From CALFUK01 sp964398295 (GTDB lineage: Bacteria > Bacteroidota > Bacteroidia > Chitinophagales > Saprospiraceae): DNA of 53,230 nucleotides. The translations under genes and the position numbers were made by a program. The notes below the pieces were generated by a model that searched no databases, was not told where the DNA came from, and saw only the letters and a list, made by a program, of their open reading frames with translations. Where the stretch lies: the NCBI GenBank assembly GCA_964398295.1, contig CAYNMW010000005.1, positions 1 through 53,230 on the forward strand, given 5' to 3'. This document shows positions 38,232 through 46,854 of this stretch, piece after piece. Positions within the stretch are counted from its first letter, which is position 1. Each line of letters opens with the position of its first letter.

Positions 38232-38239
38232 TATGTTTG
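38232..38239 (+). promoter_or_regulatory. Candidate -7 promoter box (TATGTTTG) for the M14 peptidase gene
   Basis: Full TAnnTTTG match 37 bases before the ATG at 38277. It overlaps a partial sigma-54-like sequence, TGGCACG-AAAT-TTCCA (38238-38253), whose -12 element lacks the GC. The primary-sigma reading is simpler. Confidence 0.4.
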
Positions 38240-38276
38240 GCACGAAATTTCCATCTACTTAAAAAAAGCCTAATAA

Positions 38277-39506
38277 ATGAAACTTACGCCTATTCTGCTC
38301 TTGGTCTCCATGATGATTGGTTGCAAGTCTACTTCCGGCCTCTTAAATCATGAGTATCCTAAGTCAGTAGATACCTCAGACAGACAAATCATGTTACAAG
38401 ACAGAAAGGAATACCAAATCAACGGTGTCCATGCAGATAATCTATTTGAAGGAGCGCGTCTAAACAATTTTACTCAAATTAATCATTCATTATATAGAGC
38501 AACAATTTCACCTGAAAACACTCCGATAAATGCAAGCGCCTATTACGCTCTCAGGATTTGGTCCGAAGAACCAAAAGACATCGAACTCGAGTTGTATTAT
38601 ACAGAACACGAACACAGGTATATCCCAAAATTGAGCTATGACGGCGTCCATTGGATCACAATGCACGAGTCGGATTTTGATACATTGAAGGCTCCAAACA
38701 TTGCAACACTCAATCTTCAACTTTCCGATCAAAAATTATTTGTTGCGGGACAGGAGCTACACACGATGAAGCATGTTAGAAAATGGATTGATAAGATCCA
38801 ACAACACCCACATGTTCATCATTCAATAATAGGGGAAAGCAAAATGGGGAAAGACATGCACTGTGTTGACATCTACTCTGGACAAGCGCAAAAGAAAAAA
38901 ACGATTATCGTTATGGGTCGTCAACATCCTCCTGAAGTTACGGGTCATTATGCAATGGAAAGTTTTGTGGAAGAATTACTACAAAACAATGCACTAAGTA
39001 ATGGTTTTAGAGATCAATTTAGGATTTTGGTGTATCCCTTAATGAACCCAGATGGAGTCAATGAAGGACATTGGAGACATAATGCTGGTGGTATAGATTT
39101 GAATAGAGACTGGGCCCAGTATGTACAGGAAGAACCGCGAACGGTTGCTACTCACATGGTAAGGACCGTAGAAAAATCAAACAATACTGTATTGGTAGGC
39201 TTAGATTTTCATTCAACTCAAAAGGACTTATATTATACGCTGACTCCAGACCTGGCCTCAAATGTCTATCCGTTCAAAGATTATTGGTTAAGAGGCATAG
39301 ACAATACATTCAAAACATATACTCCTGATGATCGACCAAATGGATTAGAGTCACCTATATCTAAAACGTGGTTTTATCAACAATTTGGAGCTGAAGGCAT
39401 TACATATGAAATTGGTGATGAAACACCACGCGAATTCGTTAGAGAAAAAGGCAAAACTGCAGCTATCGAAATGATGCAGCTCCTTATCTTAGGAGGCGAA
39501 AATTAG
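38277..39506 (+). CDS. M14 family zinc carboxypeptidase, lipoprotein
   Basis: A 409-residue protein with a lipoprotein signal (MIGC, Cys16). After an N-terminal beta domain (about 40-160) typical of some M14 subfamilies, the carboxypeptidase domain has zinc ligands His217 and Glu220 (RQHPPE) and His312 (DFHS), the GHWRHNAGGIDLNRDW substrate segment, and the catalytic Glu378 (ITYEIGDE). It should remove C-terminal residues from peptides in the periplasm or at the outer membrane. The next gene follows after 47 bases and may be co-transcribed. Confidence 0.92.
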   Translation: MKLTPILLLVSMMIGCKSTSGLLNHEYPKSVDTSDRQIMLQDRKEYQINGVHADNLFEGARLNNFTQINHSLYRATISPENTPINASAYYALRIWSEEPKDIELELYYTEHEHRYIPKLSYDGVHWITMHESDFDTLKAPNIATLNLQLSDQKLFVAGQELHTMKHVRKWIDKIQQHPHVHHSIIGESKMGKDMHCVDIYSGQAQKKKTIIVMGRQHPPEVTGHYAMESFVEELLQNNALSNGFRDQFRILVYPLMNPDGVNEGHWRHNAGGIDLNRDWAQYVQEEPRTVATHMVRTVEKSNNTVLVGLDFHSTQKDLYYTLTPDLASNVYPFKDYWLRGIDNTFKTYTPDDRPNGLESPISKTWFYQQFGAEGITYEIGDETPREFVREKGKTAAIEMMQLLILGGEN

Positions 39507-39542
39507 AACATCAAGCTAATTTTGGTCAATGCTTATTTTTAA

Positions 39543-39557
39543 ATGATTAGACCTTGA
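39543..39557 (+). promoter_or_regulatory. Four-codon ATG leader ORF whose TGA overlaps a TTG start
   Basis: ATG ATT AGA CCT TGA at 39543-39557, with the TGA overlapping the TTG start of the next gene at 39554 (TTGA). It repeats the layout in front of uvrA. It may be a re-initiation device or coincidence. Confidence 0.25.
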
Positions 39558-40882
39558 GACACATATATTCATTTTTTCTTGGCGTGACTGTCCTGTTCAT
39601 TAGTTGCAAAACAAATCAACCGTTCGTGCAGCCTACAAGCAGTTCTGTTACCATCGGACCAGCTATTCAGATTGACAAGACACCATTTGGTTTTGGTGTT
39701 TGTGAACCTAGCATTTGCATCAATCCTACAAACAAAAATCAAATAGCAGCGGGATCAATATTGAATTGGTCCTATATTTCTAATGATGGCGGAATGACAT
39801 GGTCAAAAAGTGGCCTAGAGTCACCTTATGGTGTTCATGGAGATCCGGTTGTTAGGATTGACTACAATGGCGTAATTTATTATTCTCATTTATCTAATCC
39901 GGATAATGCTGCTTTTAATAGTGAAGCATTTTTAGATCGGATTGTTGTCCAACGATCTCTGGATTTTGGACAAAGTTGGAATGAGGGTACTTTTCCCGCT
40001 GTGAGGGGGAGCCGCGATCAGGACAAGCAATGGATGGCGATACAAGCCAAAACCAACCATCTTGCTATGACATGGACTGAATTTGACGAATATGGCAATG
40101 AAGATCCCACTTGTAAGTCGAGAATTTTGTTTTCGAAATCCACAGATAGTGGTCTTTCATGGAGCGAACCCATTTCAATTAATGAATTAGAGGGGAATTG
40201 TATTGACGATGATGACACTACAGAAGGAGCAGTACCGTCATTTGGCATCAATGGAGAAATCTATGTTGCCTGGTCATATAATGATGAGATCTTCTTTGAC
40301 CGATCCATGGATGCAGGACAAACATGGCTCGATACCGACATTGTAATTGCACAACAACCAGGAGGCTGGAGTTTTGATATACCAGGTATATTACGATGCA
40401 ATGGAATGCCTATAACAGGTGTAGATCACAGTCAAAGTGCTTATAGAGGAAGGATTTATGTCAATTGGAGTGATCAACGCAACGGTAAGGACAATACTGA
40501 CATTTGGTTAATTCATTCTGATGATCAAGGTAAAAACTGGTCAAATCCTATAAAAGTCAATGACGATGATACTGAAAAGCATCAATTTTTCACATGGATG
40601 GACATTGATGAAAAAACAGGCTATCTTTATGTAGTCTTTTATGACCGTAGGAACTATAACGACAACCAGACTGATGTGTATTTAGCATACTCTATGGATG
40701 GAGGTCAGACGTTCACCAATTCAAAAATTAACACCCATACATTTATACCAACTGAAAAAATATTTTTCGGAGACTACAATGACATCTCAGCGTTTGATGG
40801 TAGTGTAAGACCTATCTGGACGCAATTAGATGGATTAGAATTGAGTGTCTGGACTTCAGTCATTGAAGTATCTGACAACTAA
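39554..40882 (+). CDS. Asp-box (BNR) beta-propeller lipoprotein, sialidase-like fold
   Basis: A 442-residue protein beginning at TTG with a lipoprotein signal peptide (LFISC, Cys18). It carries at least six Asp-box turns of the S-x-D-x-G-x-x-W type: SNDGGMTWSKS, SLDFGQSWNEG, STDSGLSWSEP, SMDAGQTWLDT, SDDQGKNWSNP, SMDGGQTFTNS. These are typical of six-bladed sialidase propellers. The Arg triad and Tyr/Glu pair of true sialidases were not identified with confidence, so sialidase activity is only possible. It lies 47 bases after the M14 peptidase gene. Both proteins are probably lipid-anchored. Confidence 0.8.
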   Translation: MRHIYSFFLGVTVLFISCKTNQPFVQPTSSSVTIGPAIQIDKTPFGFGVCEPSICINPTNKNQIAAGSILNWSYISNDGGMTWSKSGLESPYGVHGDPVVRIDYNGVIYYSHLSNPDNAAFNSEAFLDRIVVQRSLDFGQSWNEGTFPAVRGSRDQDKQWMAIQAKTNHLAMTWTEFDEYGNEDPTCKSRILFSKSTDSGLSWSEPISINELEGNCIDDDDTTEGAVPSFGINGEIYVAWSYNDEIFFDRSMDAGQTWLDTDIVIAQQPGGWSFDIPGILRCNGMPITGVDHSQSAYRGRIYVNWSDQRNGKDNTDIWLIHSDDQGKNWSNPIKVNDDDTEKHQFFTWMDIDEKTGYLYVVFYDRRNYNDNQTDVYLAYSMDGGQTFTNSKINTHTFIPTEKIFFGDYNDISAFDGSVRPIWTQLDGLELSVWTSVIEVSDN

Positions 40883-40910
40883 TGTCAGCTTAATAGTAAG
40901 TAGTTAAATC

Positions 40911-42218
40911 ATGCATGGGTTACCAAAGTTTTTACACCCCATATTGAAAATCGGTGTAAAAGCAAATACAGATGAGTTTGAACAGAGACAGTTGATGAAT
41001 TTCAACAGTCTACTCCTATTTGGTGCTATGGCCTTATTCCTTTCCTTGAGCACCAATCTAATTTCACAAACTTGGACAACATATGATAACATCATTTATT
41101 TAGGAGGATACTCCATAATAGCTATTTGCTTATTCTTAAATAAGATCGGAAAGTTTAAAGCAGCAACCATTATTACCCATTTAGGCATAAGTGCTTTGTT
41201 CTGTTTAGGTGGGCTGCATACTGGCACCATTTTTCTTTGCTGCATGATCAATCTTGTTTGGATGGTTATCTCTTTTCGATTTTGGCAAAATTCACGTGAA
41301 ACCATCATATACTCTCTGATTCAACTTGCTTTTGTCATTGGTACAATTTTCTTTGTTAGCTCACAAGATTACGGATACAACACTCAGGGATTCAATCCGA
41401 TTGTTAGAAGTATAGTGTTCGCACTATTATTCATGTTTCTCTTTACCATGACTAAACTTTTTACAGACCAAATCAGAAGTTACTTCAATAAGGTAAACGA
41501 GTTGGTGGTAGAATTAGAAAAGAAAAATCAAAAGATCGAAATGGCCTACAATGACATGGAGCAGTTTGGCCACAGAATATCTCATGATTTAAAAGCACCA
41601 CTTCGCAACATGAATACATATGCCGTGTTGCTTAAAAAAGATGCTGCAAAAAATAAAACGGACAATTTGGAAAACTATACAAGTGAGATATATAACAATG
41701 GTATCAAATTGACTAAAATGATCGATGATGTATTGGCTTATTCAAAGCTGAATGCAAGTGAAACAGAACAAAGGGAATTAGTCGAACTCGACGAACTGAT
41801 CAAACCCATTCGCGACAACATGAGTCGCATTTATCCAAATTCCATTATAAAGCTACCATGCCATGGACAGTTGATTGGTTCGAAAACAAAACTTACCATG
41901 TTGATGCAAAATTTGATAGAGAATGGCATTAAGTACAACAAAAATGAAAAACAAGAAATAGACGTCAGTTATCAAAGGCAAAATGGTCATTACATCATAA
42001 CTGTTGAAGATAATGGTATTGGTATTTCTGAAGATTATCATGATCAAATTTTTAATCTATTTAGTAGATTGCATTCTGATAGCGAATATGAGGGAACAGG
42101 TATTGGCTTATCCACCTGTAAAAAGATTGTCGAAGAACATCTGAATGGCGAATTAAGTGTGTCGAGTAAAGTTGATCAAGGATCTACATTCACGATTAAA
42201 ATCCCAGTCAAGCATTAA
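40911..42218 (+). CDS. Membrane sensor histidine kinase
   Basis: A 435-residue kinase. Five or six transmembrane helices (about 30-185) form an N-terminal sensor without a large periplasmic loop. A short coiled linker (about 190-220) leads to the DHp domain with phosphorylatable His225 (HRISHDLKAPLRNM), then the catalytic domain with the N box NLIENGIKYN, VEDNGIGI, FSRLHS and GTGIGLSTCKKI. It phosphorylates response regulators; the closest candidate is the receiver protein 48 bases downstream. Confidence 0.95.
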   Translation: MHGLPKFLHPILKIGVKANTDEFEQRQLMNFNSLLLFGAMALFLSLSTNLISQTWTTYDNIIYLGGYSIIAICLFLNKIGKFKAATIITHLGISALFCLGGLHTGTIFLCCMINLVWMVISFRFWQNSRETIIYSLIQLAFVIGTIFFVSSQDYGYNTQGFNPIVRSIVFALLFMFLFTMTKLFTDQIRSYFNKVNELVVELEKKNQKIEMAYNDMEQFGHRISHDLKAPLRNMNTYAVLLKKDAAKNKTDNLENYTSEIYNNGIKLTKMIDDVLAYSKLNASETEQRELVELDELIKPIRDNMSRIYPNSIIKLPCHGQLIGSKTKLTMLMQNLIENGIKYNKNEKQEIDVSYQRQNGHYIITVEDNGIGISEDYHDQIFNLFSRLHSDSEYEGTGIGLSTCKKIVEEHLNGELSVSSKVDQGSTFTIKIPVKH

Positions 42219-42266
42219 CATACATTCTAAAACCATTGGACACATAATAAAATTGATCGAGCGCAC

Positions 42267-42659
42267 ATGAACATAATTTTTATAGATGATGATAAAGCTG
42301 CACATACCTACCATTCTCTGATGTTAGAGGAGGCAGACATCGCAGTGAGAAATGAAGAGCATTTCTACAAAGTCCAAAATGCCATTGACTATCTTAAAGA
42401 ACTCATTAACACATCTAAGCCAGAGTTATGGCCACATCATATATTTATGGATTTGAATATGCCAATGTTATCAGGGTATGATTTCGTGGATGCCTATGAG
42501 CAATTGGAGCACCCATTTGATGATCCTTTTATTGTATTGGTATCATCTACCAAAAATCAAAAGGATATGGATAAAATAAAAGACATACCTCTAATCACAG
42601 GATTTGAAGAAAAATTTTTAGAAAAAGAATATTTTCAGTCCTTAACAGCAGAATCTTGA
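42267..42659 (+). CDS. Single-domain response regulator (receiver only)
   Basis: A 130-residue receiver without an output domain. It has the acidic cluster FIDDD (7-9), the phosphoacceptor Asp62 (FMDLNMPMLSG), Ser in VLVSSTKN and a Lys near EEKFLEK. Such proteins act as phosphorelay carriers or bind a partner. It directly follows the histidine kinase gene. Its last 25 bases overlap the convergent HTH membrane-protein gene. Confidence 0.93.
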   Translation: MNIIFIDDDKAAHTYHSLMLEEADIAVRNEEHFYKVQNAIDYLKELINTSKPELWPHHIFMDLNMPMLSGYDFVDAYEQLEHPFDDPFIVLVSSTKNQKDMDKIKDIPLITGFEEKFLEKEYFQSLTAES

Positions 42660-43810
42660 TCTTCGCTACAAGTACAAAACAAATTGTCTGAGTAATTTTG
42701 TTCAACAAGTTTATATCCTTTCCTATATGGATATGCCCCACCTTTTCCTAGATAGACTTCATTTAGAGTAAACCAACAATTGAAGTCGAACGAGCTGCCT
42801 ATCGACAACTCATTGGGATTGCAAAAGTCATTAACTGATGGTTGGCAAGAAGTTGTCATCAATCCAGATGCAATGTCTCTTAATATTTCTTTTATATCAA
42901 TCTTATACTTAGTAACAACTTCCTCATTAATATTTGTAACAAATCTTCCATAAGGCTCACCATTTCTGATTATAATGCTCTCTTCAAAAGAGAACTTAGA
43001 AATGATGAATGTTCGAATATCAGCAACACGTAAAAATTGGGGATCATTTTCAAAATCTAACATGTAAAATTCCTTTGTAAAGTTATTGGCCTTAACATTA
43101 TAAAACTTCGGAGAAACGGGAGCCCGTCTGGTATCAATCCAAACCTCATTTATCATATCTTCAAAACCCAGCATCTCTTGTCCTCTGTTTTCAGATGCCT
43201 GGGTGCACTTTATCCTGATTTTATCTGATTTGGCTTTATAATACAATCCTGGTTTGAGTGATGGCAAAGGTAGGGTATAACTATTGTGTAATTCCCATTT
43301 TCCTTCAAAAGCACTGCATGGACAATATTCCTGAACATCTGATTTTAATAAGTAGGGAGAGACATAAGCTGCATCATATTCCTGATCAAAAAACTCAGAG
43401 AGTATATGCTGCCTCGTATCACCTGAGTTTGCGGTAACTACATTCTTGTTTGTCAACCATAAATAAAGAAATAGTAGGCTTAGTAATGCTAAAGCTGTTA
43501 CAATAATTTTTAAGGATAATGATGATTCTGAAGAAAGACTATTCTCTTCCAGATCAGCTACTTTTGTTTCTAAAGATGTTTTTTCATCGAATACTTTATC
43601 ATGTGTATTTAGTTGTTCTACATTCTTTATTGCCCTGACATACATTCCTTCAGTTGCAGATCCTGAAATTAATTTACTGAACTGGCTATTGCTTATACAA
43701 AGTTCGCCTGCAATCTCTCCAAAGGCTGTTGTACCAAATTTTGAAGTTATTTTTTCTCTTACTCCATACCTGAGTTCCAAAATTTCAATGAAGTTTTCTT
43801 GTAGACTCAT
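42635..43810 (-). CDS. Single-pass membrane protein with N-terminal helix-turn-helix-like domain
   Basis: A 391-residue protein of no family I recognise. Residues about 24-68 look like a helix-turn-helix (GEIAGELCISNSQFSKLISG), with a short coiled stretch (72-90), one transmembrane helix (about 100-120) and a 270-residue outer domain with several Cys (CPCSAF, CFTCS-type end). The shape is that of a ToxR-like one-component regulator: DNA binding inside, sensing outside. A perfect palindrome lies 36-58 bases upstream of its start, and the TonB-dependent receptor gene diverges from the same spacer. Regulation of itself or that receptor is an inference. It overlaps the receiver gene by 25 bases at its 3' end. 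Confidence 0.55.
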   Translation of the reverse strand: MSLQENFIEILELRYGVREKITSKFGTTAFGEIAGELCISNSQFSKLISGSATEGMYVRAIKNVEQLNTHDKVFDEKTSLETKVADLEENSLSSESSLSLKIIVTALALLSLLFLYLWLTNKNVVTANSGDTRQHILSEFFDQEYDAAYVSPYLLKSDVQEYCPCSAFEGKWELHNSYTLPLPSLKPGLYYKAKSDKIRIKCTQASENRGQEMLGFEDMINEVWIDTRRAPVSPKFYNVKANNFTKEFYMLDFENDPQFLRVADIRTFIISKFSFEESIIIRNGEPYGRFVTNINEEVVTKYKIDIKEILRDIASGLMTTSCQPSVNDFCNPNELSIGSSFDFNCWFTLNEVYLGKGGAYPYRKGYKLVEQNYSDNLFCTCSEDQDSAVKD

Positions 43811-43830
43811 GGACTAAAGGTAAAACTTAC

Positions 43831-43868
43831 GGTGTAAAATGGTGTAAAACAGTATAAAATACTGTTTT
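43831..43868. promoter_or_regulatory. Operator candidate: perfect 10-bp palindrome and three 10-bp direct repeats
   Basis: AAAACAGTAT (43846-43855) and ATACTGTTTT (43859-43868) form a perfect inverted repeat with an AAA spacer. Overlapping it, three direct units GGTGTAAAAT, GGTGTAAAAC and AGTATAAAAT (43831-43860) repeat every 10 bases, about one helical turn. It lies between the divergent membrane HTH gene and TonB receptor gene. It could be a binding site for that HTH protein; a hairpin with T-run acting as a terminator is the alternative. Confidence 0.5.
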
Positions 43869-43975
43869 CCATAAAAATTAAAGAATTTAATAGTTGTTTT
43901 AAACAAAAATTGAATCATATATTCGCTTCTGTGAATCTTTACAGGTTCAACGATTTATATGTTTAAACTTTTATC

Positions 43976-46777
43976 ATGAAAAATTATTTACCTCTTTTAT
44001 TGTGTTTTACACTTTATCTCATTTTTACAAACACCTCTCAAGCCCAAATTTCTGGTAAGCTGTTAGACGAGAATTCTGCAGAACCTCTTATTGGCGCAAG
44101 TATTTCCATTAAAGGCACATCAACCGGAACAACCACAGATTTTGACGGAAATTTTTTGATAGATGCCGTTCCTGGAGATGTTATGGTTATTTCTTATACT
44201 GGATTTGACACCAAAGAAGTAACAGTAGACAATAGGTCTGCATATGACCTCACCTTATCGCAAGGTGTTTCTCTAGATTTAGTAACAGTAATTGGATCCA
44301 GGGGTAAACCACGTACTGATGTCGAAAGACCAGTACCGGTTGATGTGGTTAATGCAAAAGAGTTAGCTGCAACAGGTCAAACAGACCTAGGGCAACAGGT
44401 ACAATATACCTCGCCGTCCTTTAATTCTGCTAAATATGGTGTTAACGGTACCACAAACTATGCAGATCCTGCCTCATTAAGAGGTCTTGGTCCCGATCAA
44501 TCACTTGTGACACTTAATGGCAAACGAAGACATCAATTCTCGACTTTGAATTTAAACGTAGCACCTGGACTTGGAAATGTCGTTACAGATTTAAACAGTG
44601 TGCCATCAGGTGCAATAAAGCGAATTGAAGTCTTGAGAGATGGTGCCGCTGCTCAATATGGTTCGGATGCAATTGCAGGAATCATCAACTTAGCCTTGAA
44701 AGACCAAGCGGATGGAGGCACTTTTGTTACAACGGCTGGTGGTCATATTTCCTCGCCTTCTGATGCTGCTTCTGCCGGAAGAAATTTTAACGATGGTTTC
44801 ACTATAAAAAGTTCATTGAACTATGGTTTCGGTCTTGGTAAAAAAGGTAGTTTTTTCAATTTTACTCTGGAACATTTCAAATTCAGTGGTACAAATCGTT
44901 CTGATTTTTATACCGGTGCACTATATCCATCAGTACCAGAAGACCAACCTAGAGATGCCTCAGGTAACATTATCCCAGATGAAGATTATCCATACTTTAC
45001 CGAGGATCCAAGAGGTGAAAGAAATATTTATCCTGATGGCGACTTCGTAGTCGGCAATTATGGAAGTAATGAAAATGAGACTAGACAAGCATTTGGCAAC
45101 TTTAATTATCCGCTCTCGAATGGTTTGAATGTATACGCATTTGGAGGATACGGAACAAAGGAAATAACAGCGTTTGGATTCTTTAGAAATCCAGGTAGAT
45201 TTAGTAGAGCAGCACTAACAGTTTTTCCTGATGGCTATGTGCCGATTTCACCTGGTGTTACAACAGATTTTTCCTATGCTGTAGGAATCAATCGAATATT
45301 AGACGGGGAATGGAATGCAGATTTGTCCTACTCAAAAGGCAACAACAAATTGGATCTAGACATATTTGACACGACTAATCCTTCGTTTGGCTCCGCCACA
45401 GAAACATCTTTTCATGTAGGCACATACAATTTTGAACAGGATATTATCAATCTTGATATCAGTAAAGATTTAGGTGAAGTTGGCTCTTTGATCGGCGTTA
45501 ACCTGGCTTTTGGAGCACAATATCGAAACGATAGATATTTTCAGACAATTGGAAGTTTTCAATCTTTCACAGCGGGCCCATTGGCCTCTGAAGGAAAAGA
45601 TGTAGGATCAAGTGCCAGACCTGGGATTGCAGATGAAAATGAATTAGACAGAAGTAATGTGGGTATTTATGGTGATGTAGAAGCAGATATTACTGATGCA
45701 TTATTATTGGCGGCAGCTATCCGATTTGAGAATTATAGTGATTTTGGTGGAAACTTGTCAGGTAAGTTAGCTGCCAGATATAAGCTTACTCCGAGGTTTT
45801 CAGTCAGAGGTTCATATAACAGAGGATTTCGTGCACCATCTGTCCAACAATTAGCAACAATTAATAATACATCAACTGTTCAAAATGGAGTTGTGGTCAT
45901 TACAAGACAGGTACCTTCCAACGATCCGAGATTAGCTCAACTAGGAATTAGCGACCCCGAAGCAGAAATATCTAACAACTTCAATCTTGGGGTAACGGCA
46001 AAATTACTGTCTGGTGCATTATTATTGACAGCGGATGCATATCGAATTACAATCGATGATCGAATTGTTATCTCAGAACGATTAAATACTAGTGTATTTC
46101 CTGCTGTTGCAGCATTGTTTCCAAACTCTCGAGAAATAAGGTTTTTTACCAATCATGTTGATACAAGAACACAAGGGATCGATCTGGTCGCATCATATAA
46201 AAAGACCTTTGCTGATAAAAGCAGATTGAATCTTAGCCTGGCAGCAACCTTTAGCTCGACAGAAGTAACTGGCCAGAGAGACACTCCTCAAGAAATACTT
46301 GCAGGTGCATCAGAAGAAAATCAAGGCTTACTGTTGTTAGGTCAAACTGCAACAGAATTGATTGAAGTTGCAGTGCCTAGAGACAAATTTCTTTTGAGCG
46401 CTATCTATTCTACAGGCCGTATTGGACTCACTGGAAGAATCACACGTTATGGCAATGTGCAGGCATTTAGTCGTGGCTTAAGCGGAGCTGATGACAATGT
46501 TGATTGTAACGAAGCTGGCACAAGATGCGTACAAACTTTTGCACCAAAAATAGTCAGTGATTTATCAGTCAGTTACAAATTTAGCGAGTGGTTCACTATA
46601 GCATTTGGTAGCAACAATTTATTCGATGTATACCCAGACAAATACAATACATCATTGAATGGTTTTGAGGGAACTGCAAGTTCTTATGCTTCAGGTCAAA
46701 TTCCATACTCCAGAAATTCAAATCAATTTGGATTCAACGGAAGGTATTTATATTTAACTGGTACAGTTGATTTTTAA
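43976..46777 (+). CDS. TonB-dependent outer-membrane receptor with N-terminal carboxypeptidase-like domain
   Basis: The 933-residue protein has a signal peptide (about 1-23, ending SQA), a CarboxypepD_reg-like domain (about 24-105; GKLLDENSAEPLIGASISIKG) and then the plug (about 115-240) with RIEVLRDGAAAQYGSDAIAG. A 22-stranded barrel ends in an aromatic-rich terminus (YLTGTVDF). It imports a ligand across the outer membrane with TonB-ExbBD energy. No susD gene follows, so it is not a classic glycan-uptake pair. Ligand unknown (siderophore, cobalamin, peptide or sugar). Confidence 0.93.
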   Translation: MKNYLPLLLCFTLYLIFTNTSQAQISGKLLDENSAEPLIGASISIKGTSTGTTTDFDGNFLIDAVPGDVMVISYTGFDTKEVTVDNRSAYDLTLSQGVSLDLVTVIGSRGKPRTDVERPVPVDVVNAKELAATGQTDLGQQVQYTSPSFNSAKYGVNGTTNYADPASLRGLGPDQSLVTLNGKRRHQFSTLNLNVAPGLGNVVTDLNSVPSGAIKRIEVLRDGAAAQYGSDAIAGIINLALKDQADGGTFVTTAGGHISSPSDAASAGRNFNDGFTIKSSLNYGFGLGKKGSFFNFTLEHFKFSGTNRSDFYTGALYPSVPEDQPRDASGNIIPDEDYPYFTEDPRGERNIYPDGDFVVGNYGSNENETRQAFGNFNYPLSNGLNVYAFGGYGTKEITAFGFFRNPGRFSRAALTVFPDGYVPISPGVTTDFSYAVGINRILDGEWNADLSYSKGNNKLDLDIFDTTNPSFGSATETSFHVGTYNFEQDIINLDISKDLGEVGSLIGVNLAFGAQYRNDRYFQTIGSFQSFTAGPLASEGKDVGSSARPGIADENELDRSNVGIYGDVEADITDALLLAAAIRFENYSDFGGNLSGKLAARYKLTPRFSVRGSYNRGFRAPSVQQLATINNTSTVQNGVVVITRQVPSNDPRLAQLGISDPEAEISNNFNLGVTAKLLSGALLLTADAYRITIDDRIVISERLNTSVFPAVAALFPNSREIRFFTNHVDTRTQGIDLVASYKKTFADKSRLNLSLAATFSSTEVTGQRDTPQEILAGASEENQGLLLLGQTATELIEVAVPRDKFLLSAIYSTGRIGLTGRITRYGNVQAFSRGLSGADDNVDCNEAGTRCVQTFAPKIVSDLSVSYKFSEWFTIAFGSNNLFDVYPDKYNTSLNGFEGTASSYASGQIPYSRNSNQFGFNGRYLYLTGTVDF

Positions 46778-46815
46778 TAGTATAGTTTTTTCATGTGACC
46801 AATTTATTTGGTATT

Positions 46816-46842
46816 GGAGAGTAGAAGTTACTCTCCTTTTTT
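46816..46842 (+). terminator. Rho-independent terminator after the TonB receptor, 12 bases before a TTG start
   Basis: The stem GGAGAGTA / TACTCTCC with a GAAGT loop is followed by T6. It lies 39 bases after the receptor stop. The start of the transporter gene at 46855 comes only 12 bases after the T-run, so no room is left for a promoter downstream of it. Confidence 0.9.
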
Positions 46843-46854
46843 AATTTTATAAGC

